Shown here in pieces: positions 25,174-34,534 of a stretch of 64,000 nt of DNA. Both the position numbers and the translations under genes were made by a program. Every line of letters starts with the position of its first letter. Positions within the stretch are counted from its first letter, which is position 1. This stretch comes from Aromatoleum buckelii (GTDB lineage Bacteria; Pseudomonadota; Gammaproteobacteria; Burkholderiales; Rhodocyclaceae). The notes under the pieces were generated by a model. The model saw only the letters and a program-made list of their open reading frames with translations. It made no database searches and was not told the DNA's origin. Where the stretch lies: contig NZ_WTVH02000010.1 in NCBI RefSeq assembly GCF_012910785.2, positions 1,488,001 to 1,552,000 of the forward strand. Reading direction: 5' to 3'.

Positions 25174-27845
25174 GAGGAGTCCGGAGGGGACTGCCCGTCG
25201 AAGAACCGGTAAGTGTTCTTGCCCGCCCTCTTCGCCCGGTACATCGCCGTGTCAGCGTGGCGTACAAGCTGGTCCGCATCGACCTTGTCCTGCGGGAAAA
25301 GCGTCACCCCGACGCTGGCGGAAACGCCCAGCGTGAGCGTGCCCAATGGAACCGGAGCAGACGCTGCGTGGAGCAGACGCTCGAGCACCGGCTTGCAGTC
25401 GGCAGGACTGTTGAGGTCGACGAGCACCGCGGCGAACTCATCCCCGCCGAGGCGGGCCAGCGTGTCCCCTTCCCGCAGCACTTCCCTCAGGCGCAGGGCG
25501 ATGCTGACCAGCAGCTGATCGCCGACGTGATGGCCGTGGTTATCGTTCACTGCCTTGAAGCCATCGAGGTCGATATACGCTATTGCCACGTGCTGGCCGC
25601 GCCGGCTGCACTGGGACATCGCCTGTTGTAGGCGATCGGCGTACAGCGCGCGATTGGGCAGGTTCGTCAGCGGGTCATGGTAGGCGATGCGCTCCAGCTG
25701 CTTCTGGTGGTCCTTCAGCGGCGTGATGTCGGTGAATAGCGCGACGTAGTTCTGGGTTCGCCCGTGGGAATCGCGGACTGCGCTGATGTCCAGCATTTCC
25801 GCATACACCTCGCCATTCTTGCGCCGGTTCCACATCTCGCCGTGCCAGTGGCCGCTGTCGCGGAGCGCACGCCATATCGCTTTGTAATACTCGTCCGGGT
25901 GGAGCCCGGACTGGAGGACCTGCAGCGACTGGCCTGTCACCTCGTCGCGTCGATAGCCCGTGACGGCGGTGAAGGCGTCGTTGACCTCGATGATCGTGGC
26001 GTGGGCGTCGGTGATGACAATCCCCTCCCGGACATGCGTGAATACGCTTGCGGCGAGGCGCAGGCGGGCTTCGGTGTTGCGCTTGTCGGTGACGTCGATG
26101 TGCGCGACGACCACTCCGTAGAGGGGGTGGTCCAGCGGCGTCGCGCTGACGCGCAGCCAGGTGCTGCTGCCGGGCGTGCGCACTTCCATGCTGCTGTAAT
26201 GAATCGGGCGCTGCTCGGCAAGCGCGCGCGCACCGGCATACTCGGCCGGCACCATCGGGCTGCCATCCGCACTGAAAACCTCCCATCCGGCGTCGCCGAC
26301 AGACTGGGTCAGCAATTGCGACTTGCCGATTCCGAGCATCCGTTCGGAGGCGGAGTTGCACTCGACGATCCGCCCTTCGCGATCGGTCAGCACGATGCCG
26401 ACGGGCATGATCTCGAAGATCGTGTGCAGCCGCTCCTTGTCGTCGGCGACGAGCGCGGCGGCCTTTTTCTGCGCGGTGATGTCCTGGCGCGTTCCCGACA
26501 TCCGGCGCGGCTGGCCGTCGTGCGTCCACGCCACGACGCGACCTCGATCGAGCACCCAGACCCAGCTGCCGTTCTTGTGACGTGTGCGAATTTCGCACTC
26601 GTAGGTTTCGCTTTCACGCTTGAAGCAGCGCTCCAGCAGATCGTTCGAGCGTTCGAGATCGTCGGGGTGCGAAAGACTCCTGGCGGTGTTGATATCGGTC
26701 GGGGAGATTTCGCCGAGCGAGTACCCGCTGATTTCCGCCCAGCGCGCGTTGAACGTGGCGAGGCCGGTCTGGACCTCCCATTCCCAGGTGCCGATATTTG
26801 TGCCCCAGATCACTTCTGCGAGACGCTGGCTCTGTTCGCGCAACCTGCGCTCGCCGCGAGCCATGCGGATCGTCATCGCCGTCAGCAGCAGCAGGAGCGC
26901 GGACAGCGCGAGGATCCACCCTCGGTAGTTTTGCCACAGGTCTATGACCCTGATCTCCGGGGTGGCGTCGAAAGGAGGCAAATACAGCGCCTTGGCGAGC
27001 TTCTCGACCGGCAGGTAATCGGCAGCGATCGTGAAACCTGCGATGCCGGCGGCACGTGCGGCGGGATGATCGTGCTCGAGGGCGAGCAGCGCGCCGGCGA
27101 TGCGCCGACTTGCGTGGGCGTCGACATGAGGCAGCGCGAGCAATGGCCATTCCGGATACAGGCGGGTCGAGACTTGGTAGGGAAAACCCGGCAGATGCTG
27201 GCGGTTGATGACCTTGAAATCGGCGGAATCGATTCTGCCCGCTGCAACGAGCGATTCGAGAATGCCGGAGCGGACGAAACCGACTTCGGCCGTGCCCGCC
27301 AGTACCGCGTCGACCACCGCGTCGTGGTTGCCGACTTCGAGAATTTCGGCGTCGCTCGGCAGGCGAATGCTGCGTTGCAGGAGCTCGTAAGCTTGCGCCT
27401 GGTAGCCTGCCAAGTATTCCTGGCTGGGAATGGCGATCTTGCGGCCTTTAAGATCGTCGAGCCCCTGGATGTCTTTCCGCCCGGATGCGGTAATGATCAC
27501 ACCTCCGAGGGAATCCGTCGCTTCGCCCTCCCTGCGGCTGACCAGGGTGGCCAATGCGCCGGCGAGGGCGTTCTGCGCTCGCAGGACGAGATAGTGGCCC
27601 GGAGTGGTGAAAGCCAGGTCGAGACGATTGCTGGCCATCGCCGCTTTCATCTCGTGTTCGTCGAGCACGGCGAGGACAACCCGGGTGTCCCGCAACTCGG
27701 TGCTCAGATATTCGGCCAACGGCTGGTAGCTCGCTTCGACCAGGGGCTTGGGGCGATAGGCCAAAACGCCGAGTGTCAGGGTTTCGCCTGCTGCGGCAGG
27801 CAGTGCCGAAATCACGAGCAGGAGGGCGGCAAGGAGATATTTCAT
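25122..27845 (-). CDS. Diguanylate cyclase with periplasmic PhnD-like sensor and PAS domains
   Basis: A 907-residue membrane protein that should make c-di-GMP. Signal peptide at residues 1-19, PhnD-like periplasmic binding domain (about 20-290), a transmembrane segment near residue 310 (WILALSALLLLLTAMTI), three PAS/PAC segments (about 340-700) and a GGDEF domain. GGDEF is intact at residues 800-804 and the inhibitory RxxD site is present five residues before it (R791-D794), so the enzyme is probably active and product-inhibited. The ATG at 27845 begins the signal peptide and lies 4 bp after the stop of the NitT-type lipoprotein gene, so the two are one transcript. The ligand of the sensor is unknown; phosphonate-, phosphite- and oxyanion-like ligands are known for PhnD relatives. 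Confidence 0.9.
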   Translation of the reverse strand: MKYLLAALLLVISALPAAAGETLTLGVLAYRPKPLVEASYQPLAEYLSTELRDTRVVLAVLDEHEMKAAMASNRLDLAFTTPGHYLVLRAQNALAGALATLVSRREGEATDSLGGVIITASGRKDIQGLDDLKGRKIAIPSQEYLAGYQAQAYELLQRSIRLPSDAEILEVGNHDAVVDAVLAGTAEVGFVRSGILESLVAAGRIDSADFKVINRQHLPGFPYQVSTRLYPEWPLLALPHVDAHASRRIAGALLALEHDHPAARAAGIAGFTIAADYLPVEKLAKALYLPPFDATPEIRVIDLWQNYRGWILALSALLLLLTAMTIRMARGERRLREQSQRLAEVIWGTNIGTWEWEVQTGLATFNARWAEISGYSLGEISPTDINTARSLSHPDDLERSNDLLERCFKRESETYECEIRTRHKNGSWVWVLDRGRVVAWTHDGQPRRMSGTRQDITAQKKAAALVADDKERLHTIFEIMPVGIVLTDREGRIVECNSASERMLGIGKSQLLTQSVGDAGWEVFSADGSPMVPAEYAGARALAEQRPIHYSSMEVRTPGSSTWLRVSATPLDHPLYGVVVAHIDVTDKRNTEARLRLAASVFTHVREGIVITDAHATIIEVNDAFTAVTGYRRDEVTGQSLQVLQSGLHPDEYYKAIWRALRDSGHWHGEMWNRRKNGEVYAEMLDISAVRDSHGRTQNYVALFTDITPLKDHQKQLERIAYHDPLTNLPNRALYADRLQQAMSQCSRRGQHVAIAYIDLDGFKAVNDNHGHHVGDQLLVSIALRLREVLREGDTLARLGGDEFAAVLVDLNSPADCKPVLERLLHAASAPVPLGTLTLGVSASVGVTLFPQDKVDADQLVRHADTAMYRAKRAGKNTYRFFDGQSPPDSSQAARSNTTSSSTALRD

Positions 27846-27849
27846 CCGC

Positions 27850-28875
27850 TTAAACAGATCCTGGCAGGCAGCAGTCGGAGAAAAGGTTATGGCCGGCATC
27901 CGCGTTCGCGAGGAGTCCTTGTTCGGTCATGAGCGCGGAAAGCACACCGGCCGCGCGCGACAGTCCTGAGCCGGACGATGCAAGAAAGGCACGATTCGCC
28001 GAGAGCGATGGGAGGACGATTCCTGCGAGCGCCCGGTTCGCCTCTTCCGCGCTCACGTCGTGACGCGCAGCAATGCGATAAAGCGCGTCCTGGCGATTGC
28101 TGCGGATATGCTCGAGCGCATCGAAATGACTCGTGGCGATCCGGCGTAGCGCGTTTTCCTGACGATCGAGCCGATCGCTGCGCACAGCCAGCACGTCGAA
28201 GATCGTCTCCGGAATCTGCCGGCTGTCGAACAGGCGCTGCCCCCCTGCCCTCATCAGGCGCGTGGCCGTCGGCTCATAGGTGACGACAGCGTCGATTTCA
28301 CCAGCTTCCCAGGCTGCATGCTGAAGATTCACGGGTACGTGGATAACAGTGAGGGCAGAAGCGTCGAGCCCCGCCTCTTCCTGCATCTTGGCGAGCATCA
28401 GCGCGCCGACCGCACCTTTTTCAACGCCGATCCGCTTCCCCGACAGGTCGGCGAGGTTCTCGGTACCGGGGCGGGCAAGCACGACATCGGCGCCGGCAGA
28501 AACGTTGAACACCAGCACGACGGTCAGCGCAACGCCGGCCGCTCGCGCATGCAGGACTTCATCGAGCGTCAGGCAGGCCGCGTCGGCCTCCCCGGTCTTG
28601 AGTGCCTGCAGCGAGTCAACCGCCGTGAGCCCTTCACGGAGCGCGACCTCGGGAGGAAGGCGGTTGAAATCGCGGGCGAGATAGAGGGTCTCGTAGCCGA
28701 TCCAGTGGTGGATGGCGATGACCGGTGCACGTCGAAGTGCGGCGCACGCTCCGAGGACGGGGAGTGTTGCCAGCGCGGACAATGCAGCCAGGCCGGAAAT
28801 CAATCGGCGCCGCCGCGGGTCTAGAACAACAGGCCGGGCACCGTCTGGCACAAAGCGGGGGTACTGAAAGGACAT
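27850..28875 (-). CDS. Orphan NitT/TauT-type substrate-binding lipoprotein
   Basis: A 341-residue periplasmic binding protein like those of nitrate, taurine or sulfonate ABC importers. A long basic N-terminus (DPRRRRLISGL) leads into a hydrophobic stretch ending in the lipobox LGAC, near residue 44. Core blocks are IHHWIGYETLYLARDF, VDSLQALKTGEADAACLTLDEVL and LSGKRIGVEKGAVGALML. No permease or ATPase gene is adjacent. It is followed after 4 bp by the membrane diguanylate cyclase with its own PhnD-like domain, so a sensing rather than transport role is likely: the lipoprotein may present a ligand to the cyclase. This interpretation is inference. Confidence 0.85.
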   Translation of the reverse strand: MSFQYPRFVPDGARPVVLDPRRRRLISGLAALSALATLPVLGACAALRRAPVIAIHHWIGYETLYLARDFNRLPPEVALREGLTAVDSLQALKTGEADAACLTLDEVLHARAAGVALTVVLVFNVSAGADVVLARPGTENLADLSGKRIGVEKGAVGALMLAKMQEEAGLDASALTVIHVPVNLQHAAWEAGEIDAVVTYEPTATRLMRAGGQRLFDSRQIPETIFDVLAVRSDRLDRQENALRRIATSHFDALEHIRSNRQDALYRIAARHDVSAEEANRALAGIVLPSLSANRAFLASSGSGLSRAAGVLSALMTEQGLLANADAGHNLFSDCCLPGSV

Positions 28876-29268
28876 CGTTAAAAAATCTGCTGTCGCTGAT
28901 AACGGTTTTGGACCAACTCTTGGTCAATGAAGGAGTGGAGTGAGGTTTTTCAATGGTGGGGCGCACATGCTACGTCTCCCCACCAAAATAATCAAAATGG
29001 ATAATTGCGGGTGTGTTTGCGGACGTCAAACCGCCGGTCGCGCCGACCGGGGGGACGGCTCTTTGCGGAGCTTCCAGGATTGATCGACGCGGACAATCGT
29101 AGCGGAGCCGAAGTTCATGTAGGGGGAATTGTCGGGCGTGACGTGCAGGACTTCACGATTCCCATCAAGGCAGTACCGGTATATTGGCGTCCTCGCAAGC
29201 GGGACATACGAGTACTAACCCGCTCCATGCGTAACGCATGCTTGCTGGAGCTCCCTGCCCTGTCGCGC
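28876..29268. other. 393-bp intergenic region upstream of the lipoprotein/cyclase operon and the IS element
   Basis: No convincing gene is seen; short frames here have no recognisable domain. It contains three inverted repeats: GACCAA-CTC-TTGGTC at 28911-28925, GGTGGGG (28955-28961) paired with CCCCACC (28978-28984), and a nested dyad at 29222-29251 (GCTCCA/TGGAGC around ATGCGT/ACGCAT). They may mark the promoter of the minus-strand operon and the original promoter of the gene beyond the insertion. Confidence 0.5.
29261..29268. repeat. Target-site duplication, left copy
   Basis: TGTCGCGC, identical to 30701-30708 on the other side of the IS256-family element. Confidence 0.9.
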
Positions 29269-29294
29269 GGAGCTAAAGTCAATTCTGGTGTATG
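29269..29294 (+). repeat. IS256-type left inverted repeat
   Basis: A 26-bp end that pairs with 30675-30700 at 22 of 26 positions and directly abuts the target duplication. Confidence 0.85.
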
Positions 29295-29314
29295 GACCCG
29301 TCCGGCATGGCTGA

Positions 29315-30580
29315 TCAGGCGGCGAGCCGCTGCTGTTCGTGCTCTTCGTCTTTCACGGGTTCGCCGTCCTTGAAGACGACGCCGCCCATCAGTTCGGCAA
29401 TGCGCTCAACGCCGCGAATCCGCCGCCAGGATTTCTCGGCTTCCTGCACGAGCTTGAAGGCGAGACCGAGGAAGCTCGAGCGCGACACGCAGTTCTTCGT
29501 GCGGGTAGTGCGGTGACGCACGGTGGCGAAAGTCGACTCGATCGGGTTGGTCGTGCGCAGGTGAATCCAGTGCTCGGCCGGGAAGTCGTAGAAGGCGAGC
29601 AGCGCGTCGCGATCCCTGACGAGCTTGTCGGCCGCCTTCGGGTACTTCGCCTGGTAGCTCTCGACGAAGCGCTCGAAGGCGCTCACGGCCGCGGCGCGCG
29701 TCGGGGCCATCCAGATCTCGTGGAGCTGCGCCTTCGCCTTGGCCTGCAGGCTCTTGGGCAGCGCGTTGAGCACGTTGGCGCTCTTGTGCACCCAGCAGCG
29801 CTGCCGGCGGGTTTCGGGGTAGAGCTCGTCGAGCGCCCCCCAGAAGCCCAGCGCCCCGTCGCCTACTGCCAGGCGCGGACCGACTTCGAGGCCACGAGCC
29901 TTGAGGTCGCGCAGCAACTCGAGCCAGGACGCCTTCGATTCGCGGTGCCCGTCGCCGATCGTGACCAGTTCCTTGGTGCCGTCGAGCCGCACGCCGATGA
30001 CGACCAGCAGACACTGGCGGGCATCGTCCTCGCCGCGCAGGCTGGTGTGCACGCCGTCGGCCCACCAATAGACGTAGCGGCTGCCGGACAAATCCCGCTT
30101 CATCCAGCCGGCGTAGTCGCTCGCCCACTCGGCCTTCAGGCGGCTCACCACGTTGGGGGAGAGGCCCTTGGCCTCATCGCCGAGCAGCACGGTGAGCGCC
30201 TCGCGCATGTCGCCCGTCGAGATGCCCTTCAGGTACAGCCACGGCAACGCCGCCGACACCCGCGCCGAGCGGCGAACATACGGCGGCACCAAGGCGGAAT
30301 TGAACTTCACCCCAGCGCCCGAGCGGTCACGCACCTTGGGTACCCGCACCTCGACGTTGCCGACCGCCGTGAGCACCTCGCGTGCCGGCAGGTAGCCATT
30401 TCTGACCACCGCTCGGCTCCCGCCCAGCATCCGCACGTTCTCGTACTCGGCCAACAACTGCTGCACCTCCACTTCAATCGCCCGCTCGATGAGATCCCGC
30501 GCGCCGCGCCGGATCAGCTCCTCCAGCGACAGCCCCACTTCCGATTGCTCAACCGACTGCTCACTCGTATCCTTCTTCAA
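29315..30580 (-). CDS. IS256-family transposase
   Basis: A 421-residue DDE transposase of the IS256/Mutator family. Catalytic acids lie in YWWADGVHTSLRG, RLAVGDGALGFWGAL and TTNPIESTFATVRHRT, and RCWVHKSANVLNALPKSLQ is a further family hallmark. A TTG start at 30580 preceded by GGAGG was chosen; the frame stays open to 30640 without conserved sequence. No frameshift or stop interrupts it, so the element may still be able to move. Confidence 0.94.
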   Translation of the reverse strand: MKKDTSEQSVEQSEVGLSLEELIRRGARDLIERAIEVEVQQLLAEYENVRMLGGSRAVVRNGYLPAREVLTAVGNVEVRVPKVRDRSGAGVKFNSALVPPYVRRSARVSAALPWLYLKGISTGDMREALTVLLGDEAKGLSPNVVSRLKAEWASDYAGWMKRDLSGSRYVYWWADGVHTSLRGEDDARQCLLVVIGVRLDGTKELVTIGDGHRESKASWLELLRDLKARGLEVGPRLAVGDGALGFWGALDELYPETRRQRCWVHKSANVLNALPKSLQAKAKAQLHEIWMAPTRAAAVSAFERFVESYQAKYPKAADKLVRDRDALLAFYDFPAEHWIHLRTTNPIESTFATVRHRTTRTKNCVSRSSFLGLAFKLVQEAEKSWRRIRGVERIAELMGGVVFKDGEPVKDEEHEQQRLAA

Positions 30581-30674
30581 GGCGCGCCTCCGTGGTTGCT
30601 GAAAATTTGGTCTCGACAACTCAATTCTCAGCAGAGGCACGCCGCCTCATCAAGCCCTTCTATCAGGATCTGGT

Positions 30675-30700
30675 CATACACCAGTCTTGACTATATCTCC
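30675..30700 (-). repeat. IS256-type right inverted repeat
   Basis: Partner of the left end at 29269-29294; it abuts the right copy of the target duplication. Confidence 0.85.
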
Positions 30701-30708
30701 TGTCGCGC
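30701..30708. repeat. Target-site duplication, right copy
   Basis: TGTCGCGC, identical to 29261-29268. Confidence 0.9.
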
Positions 30709-30773
30709 TAACCGGCACCCCTTTGAAATGGAGCCGCTACCCTGAACCGAAATGCAAAGGACGTGGAAAGAAC

Positions 30774-33700
30774 ATGATCGGTAAGTGGCTTTCCAGAATG
30801 CACGTCCGCCTGCTGCTGCTGATCCTGGTCACGGCGCTCCCTGCCTTGGCGATCATCGTCAATACCGGTCTCGAGCAACGCAGGGAGGCGAGTGCAGCCG
30901 CCGAGAAAACGGCGCTGCTCACGGCGCGACAGATCGCGACCCGTCAGCGGGACATGGTGAGCCATCTCCACCGGTTGCTCGAAGGGCTCGCGCAGTCTCC
31001 GGAAGTGCGGCAGCTCCATTCCACCGAAGAATGCAACGCGTGGCTGGCGAAACTGGCCAGGCTCCACGAGCTGTATGCGGAAGTCTTCGTCGCCGGACTC
31101 GACGGCAAGATCACCTGCCGCTCGCAGTCCTTCAGCCATACGGTCGATATCTCCGATCGCAGCTATTTCCGCCGCGTCCTGGAGCGGCAGGATTTCGCCA
31201 TGGGCGATTACCAGAACAGCCGTTTCGATGGCCAACCGGTCGTCATCTCGGCGCATCCGGTGTTCGATGACAACGACGAGATCACGGCGGTAGTCGGGGT
31301 CGGCGTAACCCCGAGCGCGTTCGGCTCGCTGCTGCGCGAAACCACCCTGCCCGACGGCTCGGTGGTGACGATCGTCGACAAGCAGGGCGTCATCCTCGCT
31401 CGCCTCCCCGATCCGACCGGTCTGGCGGGGAGCACGATTCCCGAACTGAGCCAGTTCAAGGCGGCGCTCACCGGCACCGGCGACCTGCTGATGAAATCGG
31501 TATGGCTCGATGGGGTGTCGCGCATCATGGCGATCGCACCCGTGCTGACCAGGTTCGGCGACCTCTACGTGCGTGTCGGCATTCCCTCGGCGATCGTCGA
31601 GAACGCAGGGGCCGTTGTCGCTCAGCGCAACCTCCTGCTGCTCGCCGGCGCCGCGGTGCCGCTGCTGCTGCTCGGCTGGTTCGTCGCGCAGCGGCTCGTG
31701 TTGCGGCCGCTGCAGGATCTCACCGAAACTGCAAGACGCTTGGGAGAGGGAGACCTGCAGGCTCGCACCCGCGTGCCTCCCGGAAGCGGCGAACTGGGGG
31801 ACCTCGCCCGGACGCTGGACCAGATGGCGGAGGGGATCGGACAGTCGGTGGCACGGATCGAGACCGCAGAGCGAGAACTGCGCCGCAGCAACCGCGCGTT
31901 ACGGGTGCTCAATGAAGTCACCCGCGCGGTGGCCCAAGCCGACGACGAAGTACAGCTGATGGAGCTGATCTGCAGCGCGGCCGTGGATGCGGGTGGTTAT
32001 CGCATGACTTGGGTCGGAATCGCCACGCAGGATGTCGAAAAATTCGTGCGACCGGTAGCCTGGGCGGGGCATGAAGCGGGTTTTCTCGACGTCGTGAACG
32101 AAACCCTGAACGACACCGGAAGTGCCGTGTGTCCGTCGTCGATCGCCCTCGGCGACCGCCGGACCTGCATCGTCAGGGACATCGCGAACGACGGTCGCTT
32201 CGACGCCTGGCGCGATCACGCGCTGCGGCGAGGGTACGTCTCCATAATCAGCGTTCCGCTGGTGGCCGACCGGGTGTTCGGCGTGCTCACGGTGCTGACC
32301 GGCGAAGCGGGGGCATTCGACGCCGAGGAAACGCGCCTGCTGGAGAATGCCGCGCGCGAACTCGCGTTCGGCATTGTCGCGCTGCGCAGGCGCGCCGCGC
32401 ATGAGAAGGCCGAAGCCGCGGTGCAACTGCGCAACCGCGCGATTGAGGCGAGCCACAACGGCCTGGTCATCTACCGCTATGCCCAGCCGGCCGGCATCGT
32501 CAGCGCCAACCCGGCGCTCCTTCGGTTGCTGGGGATGGACGAAGACCAGCTCATCGCCATGGACCTGCCGACGCTCGCACGACAGGGTTTCGATGCAGAC
32601 GGCTGGGAGCAGCTCGACGCGCTGGTCACTGCCCGGCAAGCCGGTGAAGTGCCGCTGAGCCTCGTCCGTGCATCGGGCGACGTGTGCTGGCTCGACACCA
32701 GCGTGACGCTGGTCGGGGACGACGTTGCCGGCATCGACCACGCGGTCATCGAATTTCGCGATGTCACGGAAAGACACCGCTACCAGGAACAGCTGGCTTA
32801 CCAGGCCAACCACGATTCGCTGACTGGATTGCCAAACCGCAACCTGCTCGGCGATCGCCTGCAGCAGTCGCTCGCGCTCGCGACACGCAACCAAAGCGCG
32901 TGTTTCGTGCTGTGGGTCGATATCGACCGCTTCCAGGTCGTCCATGACAGCTTCGGCAACGAAATCGCCAACGACACGCTGGTCGTCATCAGCGAGCGAC
33001 TTGTCGCTGCCGCGGAGGGTTGCAGCATCGTTGCGCGAGTCGCCAGCGATGAATTCGTCCTGATCACGGACGAGCTGCCGAGCCAGCAGGCGGTGGTGTC
33101 GCTCGCCACCCGGCTTCTCGACGCCTTGCGGGCGCCGATTCCGGCCGGCGGCGAGGAGCTGTGGCTCACCGGCAGCATCGGCGTCGCCGCGATAACCAGC
33201 ACCGATGACGTCGACACGCTGCTGCGCAACGCCAATGTGGCCCTGTTCCGCGCAAAGGAAATGGGGCGCGACACGTTCTGCTTCTACGAGACGGACCTGA
33301 ACGTGCGAACCGCCCCGCGACTGCGCCTCGAGCTCGCGCTGCGACGCAGCATCGAGCAGGACGAACTGTTTCTGGCCTACCAGCCGAAAGTCGATCTGCT
33401 GACCGGCGAAGTGGTGGGCAGCGAGGCGCTGTGCCGCTGGCGCCATCCTGAACTGGGGTTGGTTTCCCCGGGCGAATTCATTCCGATCGCGGAGGAAAGC
33501 GGACTCATCCTGCCGATCGGCCGCTGGGTGCTGGAAACCGCCTGCGCTCAGGCGCGCCAATGGATCGACGACGGCATCGACTACCGCCGCATCGCGGTGA
33601 ACGTCTCGCCGTTGCAGTTCTTCCGCGACGATCTCGTCGCCGACGTCGCGGCATTGCTGTCCCGCTACCGCCTCGAGCCCGCGTCGCTGATGCTCGAAAT

Positions 33701-34508
33701 CACCGAAAGCGCGCTGATGGGCAACCCGGCGCGGGCGATCCTGATGATGCAGCAGCTGAAGGCGATCGGTGTGAAGCTGGCGATCGACGATTTCGGCACC
33801 GGCTATTCGTCGCTCAGTGCACTCAAGCGCTTCCCCATTGATTACCTGAAAATCGACCGCGCCTTCGTCACCGACATCACGACCAATGCGAGCGATGCGG
33901 CAATCGCCGTGTCGATCATCTCCCTCGCCCACAGCCTCAACTTGCGCGTGATCGCCGAAGGGGTCGAAACGGAAGGGCAAGTGCTCTACCTGCGCGGCCG
34001 CGGGTGCGACGAGATGCAGGGTTACCATTTTTCCCCCCCGGTCGCCCCGGAGGCGTTGGCCACGCTGATCCGCGACCGCCAGCAACTGGTTTTCCCAATG
34101 CAGATCGACCGGCCCGACCGCACGTTGCTGCTGGTCGATGACGAACCGTCGATTCAGTCGGCGCTACGCCGCGTCCTGCGCAGCGAAGGCTACATCCTGC
34201 TGTTCGCCGGAAACGCCGCCGAAGCGCTCGATCTGCTTGCAAAGCACGCCGTCGGGGTCGTGATGTCGGACTTCCGCATACCCGGCATGGATGGCATCCA
34301 GCTGCTCGACAGGGTGAAAACCCTTTATCCGGATACCGTGCGCCTGGTCCTCTCCGGCTATTCCGATATCGGCACCATCACCAACGCGATCAACCGCGGC
34401 TCGATTTTCCGATTCCTGCACAAACCTTGGGACGACCGTGAACTGCTGCAGTCGGTGCGCGACGCGTTCGAGCGTTTCGACCGCCGCAAGAATACGTCCG
34501 CCGTTTGA
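30774..34508 (+). CDS. Multidomain c-di-GMP phosphodiesterase: dCache-HAMP-GAF-PAS-GGDEF*-EAL-REC
   Basis: A 1244-residue signalling protein. Two membrane segments (about residues 10-30 and 280-305) enclose a periplasmic dCache sensor. A HAMP segment, a GAF domain (about 380-540), a PAS domain (about 550-665), a GGDEF domain with the degenerate motif A757-S758-D-E-F, an EAL domain (EAL at 884-886; NVSPLQF, LEITES, DDFGTGYSS, LKIDRAF, AEGVET and MQGYHF all intact) and a C-terminal receiver domain with Asp1166 follow. c-di-GMP hydrolysis is therefore expected, the cyclase half being regulatory only. The ATG at 30774 has GGAAAG upstream. An IS256-family element ends 73 bp before the start, so native expression may be altered. 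A C-terminal receiver on an EAL protein is uncommon. Confidence 0.92.
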   Translation: MIGKWLSRMHVRLLLLILVTALPALAIIVNTGLEQRREASAAAEKTALLTARQIATRQRDMVSHLHRLLEGLAQSPEVRQLHSTEECNAWLAKLARLHELYAEVFVAGLDGKITCRSQSFSHTVDISDRSYFRRVLERQDFAMGDYQNSRFDGQPVVISAHPVFDDNDEITAVVGVGVTPSAFGSLLRETTLPDGSVVTIVDKQGVILARLPDPTGLAGSTIPELSQFKAALTGTGDLLMKSVWLDGVSRIMAIAPVLTRFGDLYVRVGIPSAIVENAGAVVAQRNLLLLAGAAVPLLLLGWFVAQRLVLRPLQDLTETARRLGEGDLQARTRVPPGSGELGDLARTLDQMAEGIGQSVARIETAERELRRSNRALRVLNEVTRAVAQADDEVQLMELICSAAVDAGGYRMTWVGIATQDVEKFVRPVAWAGHEAGFLDVVNETLNDTGSAVCPSSIALGDRRTCIVRDIANDGRFDAWRDHALRRGYVSIISVPLVADRVFGVLTVLTGEAGAFDAEETRLLENAARELAFGIVALRRRAAHEKAEAAVQLRNRAIEASHNGLVIYRYAQPAGIVSANPALLRLLGMDEDQLIAMDLPTLARQGFDADGWEQLDALVTARQAGEVPLSLVRASGDVCWLDTSVTLVGDDVAGIDHAVIEFRDVTERHRYQEQLAYQANHDSLTGLPNRNLLGDRLQQSLALATRNQSACFVLWVDIDRFQVVHDSFGNEIANDTLVVISERLVAAAEGCSIVARVASDEFVLITDELPSQQAVVSLATRLLDALRAPIPAGGEELWLTGSIGVAAITSTDDVDTLLRNANVALFRAKEMGRDTFCFYETDLNVRTAPRLRLELALRRSIEQDELFLAYQPKVDLLTGEVVGSEALCRWRHPELGLVSPGEFIPIAEESGLILPIGRWVLETACAQARQWIDDGIDYRRIAVNVSPLQFFRDDLVADVAALLSRYRLEPASLMLEITESALMGNPARAILMMQQLKAIGVKLAIDDFGTGYSSLSALKRFPIDYLKIDRAFVTDITTNASDAAIAVSIISLAHSLNLRVIAEGVETEGQVLYLRGRGCDEMQGYHFSPPVAPEALATLIRDRQQLVFPMQIDRPDRTLLLVDDEPSIQSALRRVLRSEGYILLFAGNAAEALDLLAKHAVGVVMSDFRIPGMDGIQLLDRVKTLYPDTVRLVLSGYSDIGTITNAINRGSIFRFLHKPWDDRELLQSVRDAFERFDRRKNTSAV

Positions 34509-34534
34509 GCGGCAACGCCTAGAGCCGAATCCGG

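Larger units (their letters stand above)
29269..30700 (-). mobile_element. IS256-family insertion sequence, complete, 1432 bp
   Basis: One transposase gene is framed by 26-bp terminal inverted repeats matching at 22 of 26 positions, both ends starting GGAG(C/A)TA and sharing AGTCAA and CTGGTGTATG. An exact 8-bp target duplication (TGTCGCGC) flanks the element, the length usual for the family. The transposase frame is intact. It is inserted 73 bp before the start of a c-di-GMP signalling gene and may have displaced that gene's promoter. Confidence 0.93.

Noticed and set aside
29005-29373. 122-residue frame upstream of and running into the IS element
   Set aside because: It crosses the IS left end, so it cannot be an original gene; no recognisable domain.
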